A stretch of DNA of 64,000 nucleotides from Streptomyces sp. CB02366 (GCF_001905905.1 NZ_LIVT01000003.1:496001-560000), one strand, 5' to 3'; counted from the first letter of the stretch, positions 16,705 through 26,971 are shown. The notes: a model not told the origin generated them from the sequence alone. A program made the numbers and translations.

Positions 16705-18570
16705 TCAGTACGGGTCGTAGCCGTCGCTCTCCGGCTCGCGGCCCTCACGGGTTCCGTCCCGGCCCAGGCGGTAGCAGTCGCGCCCGTCCCCCCGCACCGG
16801 GCGCTTCTCCAGGATCTCCTTCGCCCGCGCCTCTCCCCAGCTGGTCGCGTACCAGGGGGTGTCGGCGCGGAGGACCTCGCGCTGGATGATCCGCAGCGCA
16901 CAGGAGCGTTGCGGTTCGGGCAGCCGGTCCAGGGCCGGGACGGCGTCGGCGGAGAGGTCCTTCAGGTAGTCGATGTCGACGCCGGCGCCCTCGCGGGCCT
17001 CGAAGCGCTGGACGTTCTGCTCGGCCACCAGGCCGTCCGGCGAGATCAGGCCGAAAGCCAGCACCCCGGCCGCCGCGCTCACCGCGACGGCCCGCGGCAG
17101 GAACCGGGCGCCGAAGACTCCGGCGGCCAGGATCAGGATCAGCACCACGCCGAGCCAGAGTTCCATCGCGGCCACGGAGATCCGCAGCCGGGTCAGCCCG
17201 TACTCGTCGACGTACAGGTCCATGCGGCGCAGTGCGGAGGCGACCACGACGAGGGTGAGCACGCAGAGGGCGCCGAGGACGGCGCGGACCAGCGTCCGGT
17301 CCCGGCTGCCGCCGCGCGGGGCCCACCGCAGGGCCAGGGCTATCACGAGGAGGGTGAGCAGGGTGGCCCACAGGAGCTGCCAGAAACCCTGGCGGGCGTA
17401 CTCGGCGTGGTCGAGCCCCGTCTCCGCCCGCACCTTCTCGTACCCCCCGAGGAGGACGACGAGCTGGAGCGCGATGAACGCGGCGAAGAGCAGGTCGAGG
17501 ACGATGAGCGGAAGCGCCCATTCGACCCGCCCCCGCGGCTTGCCGGGCCGCACGGTGATCCCGTCCCAGCGCACGGGGGCGGCCGCGGCGTACGCGGCGG
17601 CGAGCGCTCCGGCCAGACCGAGCGCGAACAGGAAGACCCGCCACGGCGCCTCGCCGCCCGGGACGTCGGGCAGGAGGCTGCCCAGCAGATCGGCGAACGC
17701 GGCGTCCGCACTGGCGAAGAGGGTGCCGAACACCACCAGCAGCACCAGGGCCACGGCCGCGGTGCGCAGGGCTGTGCCCCAGCGCGCCCGAGAACCGTCG
17801 GCCCGCGCGCGTACCCCCTGTACGCCCCAGATGACGCCGGGGACGAGTGAGTCGAACAGGCCCACGGACCCGATGAGGACGCCCGGCCAGCTGCGGCTGC
17901 CGTGCAGCGTCAGCGAGCCCAGGGCGAACGCCGAGACCACCGCGAGGAAGGTGGGCCAGCCCGCGTCCCGGAGCGCGGGCACGGCCAGCAGCGCGAGCCC
18001 TCCCGCCGCCCAGGTCGCGGTCCAGGGACGCAGTCGGCGGCCCGCCGAGCGCGCGGCGAAGAACGCGGCCGACGCGGCGGGCGCCGCCACGATCAGGAGG
18101 TTCACCCCGAGTCCGTCGCCCAGGAAGTACGCGCACAGGACGGCCGTGGCCAGGACGGACCAGAGGACGGCGGGTGGTATCAGGGGCGGAGCCGGTGGCC
18201 GGAGCCGGGCCGTCGGGCCGTCCTGCACGCTGTTCGCGGCGCGGGCGCGGGGGGCTCCCGCGGCGTACTGCCAGGGGTTGCCGACGCTGCCCGCCGGGAC
18301 GCTCCGGGCCCCGGCGTCCCTGGCCGCATCGCCGGGCGCGGCGCCCTGGGCGGGGGCGCCCACGGCCCCGGCGGCCCTGGCGCCGTCCGCCGGTGCGCCG
18401 GTCGCGGAGGCCGCCACCACGCCCTCGGCGGTGGCGGCGCCCCCTCCCGTACCGGCGGCCCCCGCGTCGCGGGCGGTCCTGCCGGCCTCCGCCGGCTCCG
18501 GTGGCAGGGGCGCACCGGTTCCCGGCGACGGCTCCGGCGGTGCGGACTCCTCGGACGGCTGATCGGACAT
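16705..18570 (-). CDS. DUF4173 domain membrane protein
   Basis: 621 residues from ATG 18570, with GGGGAGGGG just upstream. The first 150 residues are Ala/Gly/Pro rich and cytosolic. About 10-12 hydrophobic helices follow (from [20 protein letters not shown] near 155 to [13 protein letters not shown] near 495). The segment [19 protein letters not shown] near 405 is the conserved core of DUF4173, a family of unknown function in actinobacteria and firmicutes. A C-terminal 110-residue extracytoplasmic or cytosolic tail is Asp/Arg rich and ends SDGYDPY. Isolated gene. Confidence 0.88.
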   Translation of the reverse strand: MSDQPSEESAPPEPSPGTGAPLPPEPAEAGRTARDAGAAGTGGGAATAEGVVAASATGAPADGARAAGAVGAPAQGAAPGDAARDAGARSVPAGSVGNPWQYAAGAPRARAANSVQDGPTARLRPPAPPLIPPAVLWSVLATAVLCAYFLGDGLGVNLLIVAAPAASAAFFAARSAGRRLRPWTATWAAGGLALLAVPALRDAGWPTFLAVVSAFALGSLTLHGSRSWPGVLIGSVGLFDSLVPGVIWGVQGVRARADGSRARWGTALRTAAVALVLLVVFGTLFASADAAFADLLGSLLPDVPGGEAPWRVFLFALGLAGALAAAYAAAAPVRWDGITVRPGKPRGRVEWALPLIVLDLLFAAFIALQLVVLLGGYEKVRAETGLDHAEYARQGFWQLLWATLLTLLVIALALRWAPRGGSRDRTLVRAVLGALCVLTLVVVASALRRMDLYVDEYGLTRLRISVAAMELWLGVVLILILAAGVFGARFLPRAVAVSAAAGVLAFGLISPDGLVAEQNVQRFEAREGAGVDIDYLKDLSADAVPALDRLPEPQRSCALRIIQREVLRADTPWYATSWGEARAKEILEKRPVRGDGRDCYRLGRDGTREGREPESDGYDPY

Positions 18571-18835
18571 GGGGCCCCTCCCCCACCGGCGCCCCGCGCG
18601 ACCCACAGCGGTACGCACGCCCGGCCCGGTGTCTCATTCGGCGCACGCCCCCAAGATCAACCGGGGGCGGTGTGGCCGAAAGAGTAATCCCGAACGCCCG
18701 TTCGCAGACACGCGGAGTGATCCTGTGGCAGGACCGTGACAGAGGGCCGCCGCCCCGGCGGGGGGGGCGGACGGCCGCCGGAGGGGGATCGGACGGTCGG
18801 GCGGGGATCGGACGGTCGGGCGGGGAACGGCGGGT

Positions 18836-19744
18836 TCAGCGGGGCGGGAGGCCCAGCCACGCGGGCGGTTCCTCCGTCTGCGCCAGCCACGTCTCGGGCG
18901 GAGCTCCGGCCCCGCCCGACGCGACGACACCGCCGACGATGGCGCACGTCGTGTCGACGTCGCCGCCCGCCTGGGCCGTGACCCAGAACGCCTCCTCGTA
19001 GTCCCCGAGGCTTCGCGCGGCCGACCAGAGCGCGAACGGCACGGTGTCGTGCGCGCTGGTGCGGCGGCCGTTGCCGAGGACCGCGGCGACCGTCCCGGCG
19101 TCCTGGTAGTCCAGCATGTCGCGGGCCCGGCGCAGCCCCGCTCCGACCGCGCTGCGCGGGACGAGCGCGACGACGCCGTCCAGCAGGTCCTCGGGGCTCG
19201 GCGGCCCGTCGGGGGAGGCGGCGAGCGACGCTGCGGCGGCCACGGCCATCGCGCCGACGACCGCCTCGCGGTGCTGGTGCGTCGGGTACGAGGAGATCTC
19301 GGCCTGGTGCGTGGCCTGCTCCGGATCGTCCGCGTACCAGGCGCCGAGCGGAGCGATGCGCATCGCGGAACCGTTGCCCCAGGAGCCCTGGCCGTTGAAG
19401 AGCGCCGAGGACAGCTCCCGCCAGTCGCCGCCCTCCCGCACGAGCCTGAGAAGCCGGTTGACGGCGGGGCCGTAGCCCCGGTCGAAGTCGTGGTGCTCGG
19501 CGAAGGAGCGGGCCAGCGCGTCCTGGTCGACACGTCCGTGCGCGGCGAGCACGGCGAGGACCGAGCAGGCCATCTCGGTGTCGTCGGTCCACTGCCAGGG
19601 CCCGGGCGGCAGGGCGCGCTGTTTCAGCAGGGGGTAGTTGGCCGGTACGAAGAACTGGGAGCCCAGGGCGTCTCCCACGGACAGCCCACGCAGGCTGGCC
19701 AGGGCGCGTTCGAAGCGCCGCTCGGAAGCGGAATCAGCGGTCAT
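18836..19744 (-). CDS. ADP-ribosylglycohydrolase family protein
   Basis: 302 residues. The family's metal-binding motifs are present: GLSVGDALGSQFF near 20, WTDDTEMACSVLAVLA near 51, GNGSAMRIAPLGAWYADDPE near 122 and GGDVDTTCAIVGGVVAS near 262. The enzyme class uses two magnesium ions to cleave ADP-ribose from proteins, nucleic acid or small molecules; the target here is unknown. It is cytosolic. The start is 12 bp after the end of the histidine phosphatase gene, so the two form an operon with the phosphatase first. Confidence 0.93.
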   Translation of the reverse strand: MTADSASERRFERALASLRGLSVGDALGSQFFVPANYPLLKQRALPPGPWQWTDDTEMACSVLAVLAAHGRVDQDALARSFAEHHDFDRGYGPAVNRLLRLVREGGDWRELSSALFNGQGSWGNGSAMRIAPLGAWYADDPEQATHQAEISSYPTHQHREAVVGAMAVAAAASLAASPDGPPSPEDLLDGVVALVPRSAVGAGLRRARDMLDYQDAGTVAAVLGNGRRTSAHDTVPFALWSAARSLGDYEEAFWVTAQAGGDVDTTCAIVGGVVASGGAGAPPETWLAQTEEPPAWLGLPPR

Positions 19745-19756
19745 CGACCAGCCACT

Positions 19757-20416
19757 CTATCCGGTACGGCCGTACGGCTCAGGGGTCCGCCAGCGCTGGA
19801 AGGGCCGGTCGAGGGTGTAGCGGCCGTTCTCGCCCAGCAGCAGGGTCCGCGTCTCGCCGTTGCCCGGGTTGGACAGCGACTCGAACTCCGCGACCGACCA
19901 GTGGAACCAGCGCATGCAGAACAGCCGCATGGTCAGCCCGTGGGTGACCAGCAGCACGTTCTCCGGGTGGTCCGGCTCCTCGAAGCTCCGGTGCAGGCTC
20001 TCCAGGAACGCCCCGACCCGGTCGTAGACGTCGGCGCCGGACTCCCCCTGGGCGAAGCGGTAGAAGAAGTGCCCGTAGGCGTCCCGGTACGCCTTCTGGA
20101 GCCGTACGTCGTCCCGGTCCTGCCAGTTGCCCCAGTCCTGCTCGCGCAGCCGGGGCTCCTCGCGCACCCGGACGCGCGCCGGGTCGAGGTCGAAGGCGCG
20201 GAACGTCTCGTGGGTGCGGCGGTACGGCGAGATGTAGACGCTCACCCGCTCGTCGCCGAACTGCTCGCGCAGCCGCGCCCCCGCTTCCCGGGCCTGCCGC
20301 AGACCGGTGGGGGTGAGCCGGAGCGCGTGGTCGGGCTCCCGTTCGTACACCGTGTCGTCGTCGTTGCCCTCGGATTCGCCGTGCCGGACGAGGACGATGC
20401 GCTGAGGTCGTGCCAT
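19757..20416 (-). CDS. Histidine phosphatase (phosphoglycerate mutase-like) family protein
   Basis: 219 residues. RIVLVRHGESEGN at 6-18 gives the phosphohistidine RHG motif; the second Arg lies in ISPYRRTHETF near 62, Glu in REEPRLREQDWG near 85, and the second His in LLVTHGLTMRLF near 154. These proteins remove phosphate from sugars, nucleotides or proteins; substrate unknown. ATG 20416 leaves 29 bp to the DUF4937 gene upstream, so three genes (21051 to 18836) may be one transcript. Confidence 0.92.
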   Translation of the reverse strand: MARPQRIVLVRHGESEGNDDDTVYEREPDHALRLTPTGLRQAREAGARLREQFGDERVSVYISPYRRTHETFRAFDLDPARVRVREEPRLREQDWGNWQDRDDVRLQKAYRDAYGHFFYRFAQGESGADVYDRVGAFLESLHRSFEEPDHPENVLLVTHGLTMRLFCMRWFHWSVAEFESLSNPGNGETRTLLLGENGRYTLDRPFQRWRTPEPYGRTG

Positions 20417-20445
20417 GGGTCCGAGCCTAAGGGCTGCCCCGCCGG

Positions 20446-21051
20446 TCAGACCGTCCAGGAGGGTTCCAGCTCCACGACGTCCCCCGTCAGCTCGATCACG
20501 TCCGTCTCGGTCTGCGCGCGGGCCGCCAGCCGCTCGGCCCCCGCCGCACGGTACTTGCCGCGCTCGGCGCTCGACTGCCACAGGGACAGCGCCAGGAACT
20601 CGTTGCCCGGCGCCTCCGCGAACACGCCGCGCAGCATGCCGGGCGATCCGGCCATGGCGGGATTCCACACCTGCTGCTGCATCAGGACGAAGTGCTCGGC
20701 ACGCTCCTCGCGCACCCTGCTGTGCGCGACCCTGACGACGTCCGCCCCCGCGAAGTGCGGTTCGAAACCCGTCTTCACGTCGAAGCGGCGCTCGAAGAGC
20801 GTGACCCGCATGTCGCGGAACATGCCCGACTGCCCCACCGGCGGCCGGTCGTGGCGGCGGGCCATGAAGGAGTCGTAGAAGACGCGGTTGTCCCAGAACG
20901 CGAACACATGGGCGACGTCGGGGCGTGTTCGGCTCCACCCGCCGCTCTGACCCCGGAACCCCGGCTCCCCGGTCAGCCCCGCCCACTCCCGCTGTCCCCG
21001 TTCGAAACCGTGGCGGTCCACCACGGAGCAGCGAATCCACTTCACCAGCAC
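20446..21051 (-). CDS. DUF4937 domain protein
   Basis: 201 residues from GTG 21051, where the recognisable fold begins (VLVKWIRCSVVDRHGFERGQ). The N-terminal half matches DUF4937/YdbC-type small proteins (FAFWDNRVFYDSFM); the C-terminal half (from about 115) resembles a dimeric ferredoxin-like ABM repeat, with EFLALSLWQSSAERGKYRA near 165. A cofactor-free monooxygenase-like or binding role is possible but unproven. An ATG at 21059 is in another frame. It lies 29 bp upstream of the phosphatase gene. Confidence 0.75.
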   Translation of the reverse strand: MLVKWIRCSVVDRHGFERGQREWAGLTGEPGFRGQSGGWSRTRPDVAHVFAFWDNRVFYDSFMARRHDRPPVGQSGMFRDMRVTLFERRFDVKTGFEPHFAGADVVRVAHSRVREERAEHFVLMQQQVWNPAMAGSPGMLRGVFAEAPGNEFLALSLWQSSAERGKYRAAGAERLAARAQTETDVIELTGDVVELEPSWTV

Positions 21052-21289
21052 CGCGCCATCGTACGGCGCGGAGGGTGGCACGCGTCACGTTCCCGGGAAG
21101 CCCGCCCCGGCCGCCCCCGCGTGCGGTGCCCCGTACGCGGGCGCGGCCGTACGCGGCGCCGCCGGTTGGCCCGAATCCGTCGTCCCGGAGCGAGGCAGTT
21201 GGTTCCGCGGCCGGTTCCGTACATGATCGGGTGATCGTGTGTCGGGTGATGAGCACGGCCCGCGGGCCGTCGGCCGGGAGGGGAGTCCC

Positions 21290-21826
21290 TTGAGCACTCC
21301 GAACAAGGACATCGAGAAGGTCGAGGTGCGGGTCAAATGGGATCCGAGCCCCCACGGGGCGGCCGCCAACGACCTCGACATCATCGCGGCGACCTATCCG
21401 GCCGACGAGCCGTACGGCGCCCCCGCCTACCTGGTCCACTTCGACAGCCGCTCGCCCGACGGCACCATCACGCTGAACCGGGACAGCCGGACCGGGCAGG
21501 GTTTCGGCTTCGACGAGGTCATGACCATCGAGTTGTACCGCCTGGCGGAGCGGTACGGGCGGGTGGTGGTCGGCGTCGCCATCCAGCAGCGCGACGGCCG
21601 CAAGACCTTCGGTGACATAGGGAGTACGGCGATGGAGATCGTGGAGGGGTACACGAAGCTGGCCGAGAACGACTTCTCCGGCGTGGCGGGGGCGACCGCC
21701 GCGGTCGTCGGGGAGTTCACCCGGGACGGGGCGGGGCTCTGGGGGTTCCGGTCGGTCGTCCGCGGTTTCGAGGGCGATCCCGACGTGTTCGCCGCGGAGA
21801 TGGGGAACCGGGCCGCGGAAGGGTGA
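21290..21826 (+). CDS. TerD family protein
   Basis: 178 residues from TTG 21290, chosen because GGGAGGGGAG lies right before it; this matches the usual start of the family (STPNKDIEKVEVRVKWDPS). DLDIIAATY near 30 and the acidic SPDGTITLNRDSRTGQGFG near 58 correspond to the calcium-binding strands of TerD/CABP proteins. It is soluble, linked in general to stress and calcium in streptomycetes. It stands alone, without other ter genes, convergent with nrdJ. Confidence 0.88.
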   Translation: MSTPNKDIEKVEVRVKWDPSPHGAAANDLDIIAATYPADEPYGAPAYLVHFDSRSPDGTITLNRDSRTGQGFGFDEVMTIELYRLAERYGRVVVGVAIQQRDGRKTFGDIGSTAMEIVEGYTKLAENDFSGVAGATAAVVGEFTRDGAGLWGFRSVVRGFEGDPDVFAAEMGNRAAEG

Positions 21827-21917
21827 CATCGGCCGGATCCGGTCAAACCGGCGGCGGCCCCGGTGACCCCGCGGGGCCGGCGGGGCACGGGGGAAGTCCG
21901 CGGGCCGCGGACGCGGA

Positions 21918-21948
21918 AGAGGGTGCCGGCCACTGGCCGGCACCCTCT
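21918..21948. terminator. Bidirectional terminator between TerD gene and nrdJ
   Basis: A 14-bp perfect stem (21918-21931 with 21935-21948) with loop ACT, lying between two converging genes. The stem reads AGAGGGTGCCGGCC. There is no long T run, as is common in Streptomyces. Confidence 0.85.
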
Positions 21949-22015
21949 CTCACACGCTGATCAGCACCGCTCCCGGAACCCGCTCACCGGCGCGTCCCGG
22001 GCGCTGTCACCGGGT

Positions 22016-24913
22016 TCAGCTGCAACCGCTGGTCGAGCCGCAGCCCTCGCAGATGTAGCAGGAGCCGGCGCGCTGCATCTTCGTACCGCAGGAGAAGCAG
22101 AGCGGGGCGTCGGCGCTGATGCCGAGCTGCATCTCGACCAGTTCGGCCGAGGTGTGCGCGGTCTTCGGCGCCGCCTTCACGGCGGGCTCCACGGGAGCCG
22201 GCACCGCCTTCAGGGGCTCGGCCTGGACCGGGGCCGACTGGGCCAGGCTGTCCGTGTCCAGTTCCTCCGCCTCGAACGCCGGCTCGTACGAGCCGGTGTC
22301 CAGGTGGCGCTGGCGCTCCTCGGCGGAGTGGATGCCGAGGGCCGAGCGGGTCTCGAAGGGCAGGAAGTCCAGCGCCAGACGGCGGAAGATGTAGTCGACG
22401 ATCGACTGCGCCATCCGCACGTCCGGGTCGTCCGTCATGCCGGCCGGCTCGAAGCGCATGTTGGTGAACTTCGAGACGTACGTCTCCAGCGGGACGCCGT
22501 ACTGCAGACCCACCGAGACGGCGATGGAGAAGGCGTCCATCATGCCGGCGAGGGTCGAACCCTGCTTGGACATCTTCAGGAAGACCTCGCCGAGACCGTC
22601 GTCCGGGTAGGAGTTGGCGGTCATGTAGCCCTCGGCGCCGCCGACGGTGAAGGAGGTGGTGATGCCGGGACGGCCCTTGGGGAGGCGCTTGCGGACCGGG
22701 CGGTACTCGACGACCTTCTCGACCGCCTCGCGGATGGTCTCCTCCGCCTTCGCGGTGACCTCTTCCTTCTCCTTCTCCTTGGTCTTGGCGGAGAGGGGCT
22801 GGCCGACCTTGCAGTTGTCGCGGTAGATCGCGAGCGCCTTGACGCCCATCTTCCACGCCTCGAAGTAGACCTCCTCGACGTCCTCGACGGTGGCCGTCTC
22901 GGGGAGGTTCACCGTCTTGGAGAGCGCGCCGGAGATCCACGGCTGGATGGCCGCCATCATCCGGACGTGGCCCATCGCGGAGATGGAGCGCTCGCCCATC
23001 GCGCAGTCGAAGACCTCGTAGTGCTCGGTCTTCAGGCCGGGGGCGTCGATCACGTTGCCGTGCTCGGCGATGTGGGCGACGATCGCCTCGATCTGCTCGG
23101 GCTGGTAGCCGAGGCGGCGCAGCGCCTGCGGCACCGTGCCGTTGACGATCTGCATCGAGCCGCCGCCGACCAGCTTCTTGAACTTGACCAGGGCGAGGTC
23201 GGGCTCCAGGCCGGTGGTGTCGCAGGACATCGCGAGACCGATGGTGCCGGTGGGGGCGATGACCGAGGCCTGCGCGTTGCGGAAGCCGTTCTTCGCGCCG
23301 AGCCGGATCACGTCCTGCCAGGCCTCCGTCGCGGCGGCCCAGATCGGCGAGTCGAGGTCGTCGACGTGCACGGCCTTGGCGTTGGCGTCGGAGTGCTGCT
23401 TCATGACGCGCTGGTGCGGCTCGGCGTTGCGGGCGTAGCCGTCGTACGGGCCGACGACCGCGGCCAGTTCGGCGGAGCGGCGGTAGGAGGTACCGGTCAT
23501 CAGCGAGGTGATGGCCCCGGCCAGGGCGCGTCCGCCGTCGCTGTCGTACGCGTGGCCGGTCGCCATCAGGAGGGCGCCGAGGTTGGCGTAACCGATGCCC
23601 AGCTGGCGGAAGGCGCGGGTGTTCTCGCCGATCTTCTGCGTGGGGAAGTCCGCGAAGCAGATCGAGATGTCCATCGCGGTGATGACCAGCTCGACGACCT
23701 TGGCGAAGCGCTCGGACTCGAAGGACTGGTTGCCCAGGCCGTCGTCCTTGAGGAACTTCATCAGGTTCAGCGAGGCGAGGTTGCACGAGGTGTTGTCCAG
23801 GTGCATGTACTCGCTGCACGGGTTCGAGCCGTTGATCCGGCCGGACTCCGGGCAGGTGTGCCAGGCGTTGATGGTGTCGTCGTACTGGATGCCCGGGTCG
23901 GCGCAGGCCCAGGCGGCCTCGGCCATCTTGCGGAAGAGGGACTTGGCCTCGACCTCCTCGATGACGTCGCCGGTCATCCGGGCGCGCAGCCCGAACTTGC
24001 CGCCGGCCTCGACCGCCTTCATGAACTCGTCGTTCACGCGGACCGAGTTGTTGGCGTTCTGGTACTGGACGGACGTGATGTCGTCGCCGCCCAGGTCCAT
24101 GTCGAAGCCCGCGTCGCGCAGGGCGCGGATCTTCTCCTCCTCCTTCACCTTGGTCTCGATGAAGTTCTCGATGTCCGGGTGGTCGACGTCGAGGATGACC
24201 ATCTTGGCCGCACGGCGGGTGGCGCCGCCCGACTTGATCGTTCCGGCGGACGCGTCGGCGCCGCGCATGAACGAGACCGGGCCGGAGGCGTTGCCGCCGG
24301 AGGAGAGCAGCTCCTTGGAGGAGCGGATGCGGGAGAGGTTCAGGCCGGCGCCGGAGCCGCCCTTGAAGATCATGCCCTCTTCCTTGTACCAGTCGAGGAT
24401 CGACTCCATGGAGTCGTCGACGGCCAGGATGAAGCAGGCGGAGACCTGCTGCGGCTGGGGCGTGCCGACGTTGAACCAGACCGGGGAGTTGAAACTGAAG
24501 ATCTGGTGCAGGAGGGCGTACGCCAGCTCGTGCTCGAAGATCTCGGCGTCCGCGGGAGAGGCGAAGTAGCCGTTGTCCTCGCCGGCCTTCCGGTACGTCT
24601 TCACGATCCGGTCGATCAGCTGCTTGAGGCCGGTCTCGCGCTGCGGCGTGCCGACCGCGCCGCGGAAGTACTTGCTGGTGACGATGTTGACCGCGTTCAC
24701 CGACCAGAAGTCGGGGAACTCGACGCCACGCTGCTCGAAGTTGATCGAGCCGTCGCGCCAGTTGGTCATGACGACGTCACGGCGCTCCCACGCCACCTCG
24801 TCGTACGGGTGCACGCCGGGGTTGGTGTGGATGCGCTCGATACGCAGACCCTTGCTCGCCTTGGCGCCCTTGGTGCGGGAACCTCGTGCCGGGCCGCTCG
24901 CCGTCTCTGTCAT
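22016..24913 (-). CDS. nrdJ: Vitamin B12-dependent (class II) ribonucleotide reductase
   Basis: 965 residues from ATG 24913, which is preceded by GGGAGGCGGC. It makes deoxyribonucleotides using adenosylcobalamin. The radical-enzyme barrel includes SACFILAVDDSMESILDWY near 190, NGSNPCSEYMHLDNTSCNLA near 365 (active Cys) and IAPTGTIGLAMSCDTTGLEPD near 555. The C-terminus carries the Cys cluster CFSCGTKMQ and CYICEGCGSTSGCS, which serves re-reduction or metal binding. Length matches Streptomyces NrdJ. It follows nrdR by 173 bp and is expected to be co-transcribed with and repressed by NrdR. Confidence 0.97.
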   Translation of the reverse strand: MTETASGPARGSRTKGAKASKGLRIERIHTNPGVHPYDEVAWERRDVVMTNWRDGSINFEQRGVEFPDFWSVNAVNIVTSKYFRGAVGTPQRETGLKQLIDRIVKTYRKAGEDNGYFASPADAEIFEHELAYALLHQIFSFNSPVWFNVGTPQPQQVSACFILAVDDSMESILDWYKEEGMIFKGGSGAGLNLSRIRSSKELLSSGGNASGPVSFMRGADASAGTIKSGGATRRAAKMVILDVDHPDIENFIETKVKEEEKIRALRDAGFDMDLGGDDITSVQYQNANNSVRVNDEFMKAVEAGGKFGLRARMTGDVIEEVEAKSLFRKMAEAAWACADPGIQYDDTINAWHTCPESGRINGSNPCSEYMHLDNTSCNLASLNLMKFLKDDGLGNQSFESERFAKVVELVITAMDISICFADFPTQKIGENTRAFRQLGIGYANLGALLMATGHAYDSDGGRALAGAITSLMTGTSYRRSAELAAVVGPYDGYARNAEPHQRVMKQHSDANAKAVHVDDLDSPIWAAATEAWQDVIRLGAKNGFRNAQASVIAPTGTIGLAMSCDTTGLEPDLALVKFKKLVGGGSMQIVNGTVPQALRRLGYQPEQIEAIVAHIAEHGNVIDAPGLKTEHYEVFDCAMGERSISAMGHVRMMAAIQPWISGALSKTVNLPETATVEDVEEVYFEAWKMGVKALAIYRDNCKVGQPLSAKTKEKEKEEVTAKAEETIREAVEKVVEYRPVRKRLPKGRPGITTSFTVGGAEGYMTANSYPDDGLGEVFLKMSKQGSTLAGMMDAFSIAVSVGLQYGVPLETYVSKFTNMRFEPAGMTDDPDVRMAQSIVDYIFRRLALDFLPFETRSALGIHSAEERQRHLDTGSYEPAFEAEELDTDSLAQSAPVQAEPLKAVPAPVEPAVKAAPKTAHTSAELVEMQLGISADAPLCFSCGTKMQRAGSCYICEGCGSTSGCS

Positions 24914-25086
24914 GCCGCCTCCCATATGTGGGCGAAAACGCCCTGAAGTGCCCAGATCTTCCCAGGCACAATGTGTGTCCGACACTCCGGCCGCCGCGCA
25001 CGGCAGCCTGAAGCACATCTCATGTCGCCCTGGCGCCGGCCTGCGGATATACGTCTGCGGGCACGGGCGTCCGGGGCCGGTACCGC

Positions 25087-25599
25087 TCAGTCGGCGGCGA
25101 TGGCGGGCGCGGGGACCTCAGAGGTCTCGCCGCTCCCGCGGTTCTTCTCGGAGGGCCGCTGCCCGCGCAGTTCCACGATGGCGGCCTCGAAGTCCTCCAG
25201 GGAATCGAACGCCCGGTAGACGGACGCGAAGCGCAGGTACGCGACGAGGTCGAGTTCCTGCAGGGGGCCGAGGATGGCCAGTCCCACGTCGTGGGTGGTC
25301 AGCTCGGCGCTGCCGGTGGCGCGCACCGCCTCCTCGACCCGCTGGCCGAGCTTGGCGAGGGCGTCCTCGGTGACGGGCCGTCCCTGGCATGCCTTGCGGA
25401 CGCCGGAGATGACCTTGGTGCGGCTGAAGGGCTCGGTCACGCCGCTGCGCTTGACCACCATCAGCGAACAGGTCTCCACCGTGGTGAAACGGCGGGAGCA
25501 GTCGGGGCACTGCCGGCGGCGACGGATCGAGGTCCCGTCGTCGGTGGTGCGACTGTCGACGACCCTGCTGTCGGGATGCCTGCAGAAGGGGCAGTGCAT
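25087..25599 (-). CDS. nrdR: Transcriptional repressor NrdR
   Basis: 170 residues from ATG 25599 with GGGAG six bases upstream. The zinc ribbon [17 protein letters not shown] with a second pair in CPDCSRRF opens the protein; the ATP-cone follows ([20 protein letters not shown], about residues 50-140). It senses ATP/dATP and represses ribonucleotide reductase genes. Two NrdR boxes lie 112-158 bp upstream, consistent with autoregulation of nrdRJ. The last 20 residues are a low-complexity tail. Confidence 0.97.
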   Translation of the reverse strand: MHCPFCRHPDSRVVDSRTTDDGTSIRRRRQCPDCSRRFTTVETCSLMVVKRSGVTEPFSRTKVISGVRKACQGRPVTEDALAKLGQRVEEAVRATGSAELTTHDVGLAILGPLQELDLVAYLRFASVYRAFDSLEDFEAAIVELRGQRPSEKNRGSGETSEVPAPAIAAD

Positions 25600-25710
25600 G
25601 GCTCCCAACCCTCCTTCACACGCACGACTGAATAGCCTCTTCAGGGCCCTCTTCGGGCCCCTGGAGGCAGTCCCCAGCATAGGTGATGCTCACGGCGCGA
25701 TTTCACCGCG

Positions 25711-25757
25711 ACCACAACTTCTGGGCGACCGAAGCAATCCAACCACTAGATCTAGGG
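25711..25757 (-). promoter_or_regulatory. Tandem NrdR boxes upstream of nrdRJ
   Basis: Two 16-bp boxes on the minus strand, 25757-25742 (CCCTAGATCTAGTGGT, with a perfect CTAGATCTAG core) and 25726-25711 (GCCCAGAAGTTGTGGT), agree at 11 of 16 positions. Their starts are 31 bp apart, three helical turns, the spacing known for paired NrdR boxes. Confidence 0.75.
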
Positions 25758-26092
25758 TCAAGTCGCGTTTTGGGCCCTATCGCGTGTCGCGCGTCGGACC
25801 TCGGCGGGAGGTCGTCGGAGGGGGCGTCCACAGGAGCCCCGGGCCAGGGAAGAGGGTACGGGAGAAGCGGGGCCGCCGAGTCGCCGGGGCACCGTCCCGG
25901 GGGCCGAACGAGGGAGACGTGCGGACGGGGTGGAAGACTGGGCGCGGGGACCGGGCGGGGCGCGCCCCGGGGAGGCCGTGCGGGGCCCCGGAAAGCCGGG
26001 CGACCGCCCCGGAGAACCACCGGGCGGCCGAGTGCCCGCGTGGCTCATACACCCCTCGACAGCGCCGCAGTACCCCTTTATTCGTTTTTCAC

Positions 26093-26131
26093 TCGAACGT
26101 GTGTTTGGCGCAACCTTTCGAAAGCTACTAC
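26093..26131 (+). promoter_or_regulatory. SOS box and promoter of lexA
   Basis: TCGAACGTGTGTTTGG (26093-26108) matches the actinobacterial LexA site CGAAC-N4-GTTYG. TTTGGC (26104-26109) and TACTAC (26126-26131), 16 bp apart, make a plausible promoter whose -35 overlaps the box, giving autorepression by LexA. Confidence 0.85.
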
Positions 26132-26169
26132 CGTTGTCCAGCTAGGGAGAACATTCGAGAGGGGCCGAC

Positions 26170-26967
26170 GTGACCACCACCGCAGACAGCGCCACCATCA
26201 CCGCCCGGGACCACCGCTCCCCGAGCCGACTTGAGCCGGTGCATGCCATGAATGACGCACTCACGAACACGGACGGGCCCGATCCCGCACGCTCCGGGCG
26301 CTCCATGCCCGGCAGGCCCCCGGGCATCCGGGCGGACAGCTCCGGGCTCACCGACCGGCAGCGGCGGGTCATCGAGGTCATCCGCGACTCCGTGCAGCGG
26401 CGGGGCTACCCGCCCTCCATGCGGGAGATCGGCCAGGCGGTGGGCCTGTCCAGCACCTCGTCCGTCGCCCACCAGCTCATGGCGCTGGAGCGCAAGGGAT
26501 TCCTCCGCCGGGATCCGCACCGGCCCCGCGCCTACGAGGTGCGCGGATCGGACCAGCCCAGCACCCAGCCGACCGACACGACGGGCAAGCCCGCCGCCTC
26601 CTATGTGCCGCTGGTGGGCCGGATCGCCGCCGGCGGCCCGATCCTCGCGGAGGAGTCCGTCGAGGACGTCTTCCCCCTCCCCCGCCAGCTCGTGGGCGAC
26701 GGTGAGCTGTTCGTGCTGAAGGTCGTCGGCGACTCGATGATCGAAGCCGCGATCTGCGACGGCGACTGGGTGACCGTCCGCCGCCAGCCCGTCGCGGAGA
26801 ACGGGGACATCGTCGCCGCCATGCTCGACGGCGAGGCGACGGTCAAGCGCTTCCGCCGGGAGGACGGCCACGTATGGCTGCTCCCGCACAACGCCGCGTA
26901 CCAGCCGATCCCGGGCGACGAGGCGACCATCCTCGGCAAGGTGGTGGCGGTGCTGCGCCGGGTTTGA
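26170..26967 (+). CDS. lexA: SOS repressor LexA
   Basis: 265 residues from GTG 26170, with GAGAGGGG nearby. The N-terminal 55 residues are a Streptomyces-type disordered extension; the winged helix follows ([20 protein letters not shown] near 61, with [17 protein letters not shown] as recognition helix). The cleavage site is Ala-Gly in [10 protein letters not shown] near 165, catalytic Ser in VVGDSMIEA near 190 and Lys in EATVKRF near 227. It represses DNA-damage genes until RecA filaments trigger self-cleavage. The upstream SOS box shows autoregulation. Confidence 0.97.
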   Translation: MTTTADSATITARDHRSPSRLEPVHAMNDALTNTDGPDPARSGRSMPGRPPGIRADSSGLTDRQRRVIEVIRDSVQRRGYPPSMREIGQAVGLSSTSSVAHQLMALERKGFLRRDPHRPRAYEVRGSDQPSTQPTDTTGKPAASYVPLVGRIAAGGPILAEESVEDVFPLPRQLVGDGELFVLKVVGDSMIEAAICDGDWVTVRRQPVAENGDIVAAMLDGEATVKRFRREDGHVWLLPHNAAYQPIPGDEATILGKVVAVLRRV

Positions 26968-26971
26968 GGAG

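Larger units (their letters stand above)
25600..26169. other. Divergent regulatory region nrdR-lexA
   Basis: 570 bp between two divergent regulator genes. The nrdR side carries the NrdR boxes (25711-25757) and the lexA side the SOS box and promoter (26093-26131). The middle 300 bp is G-rich on the plus strand with no gene I can support. Confidence 0.7.

Noticed and set aside
21290..21826. Tellurite-resistance operon
   Set aside because: Only a single TerD protein is present; no TerB, TerC or other ter genes adjoin it.
21863..24946. A 1027-codon open frame on the plus strand opposite nrdJ
   Set aside because: It is a by-product of G+C-rich codon use in nrdJ; it has no SD, no recognisable domain and its sequence is Leu/Gly/Arg/Val low-complexity.
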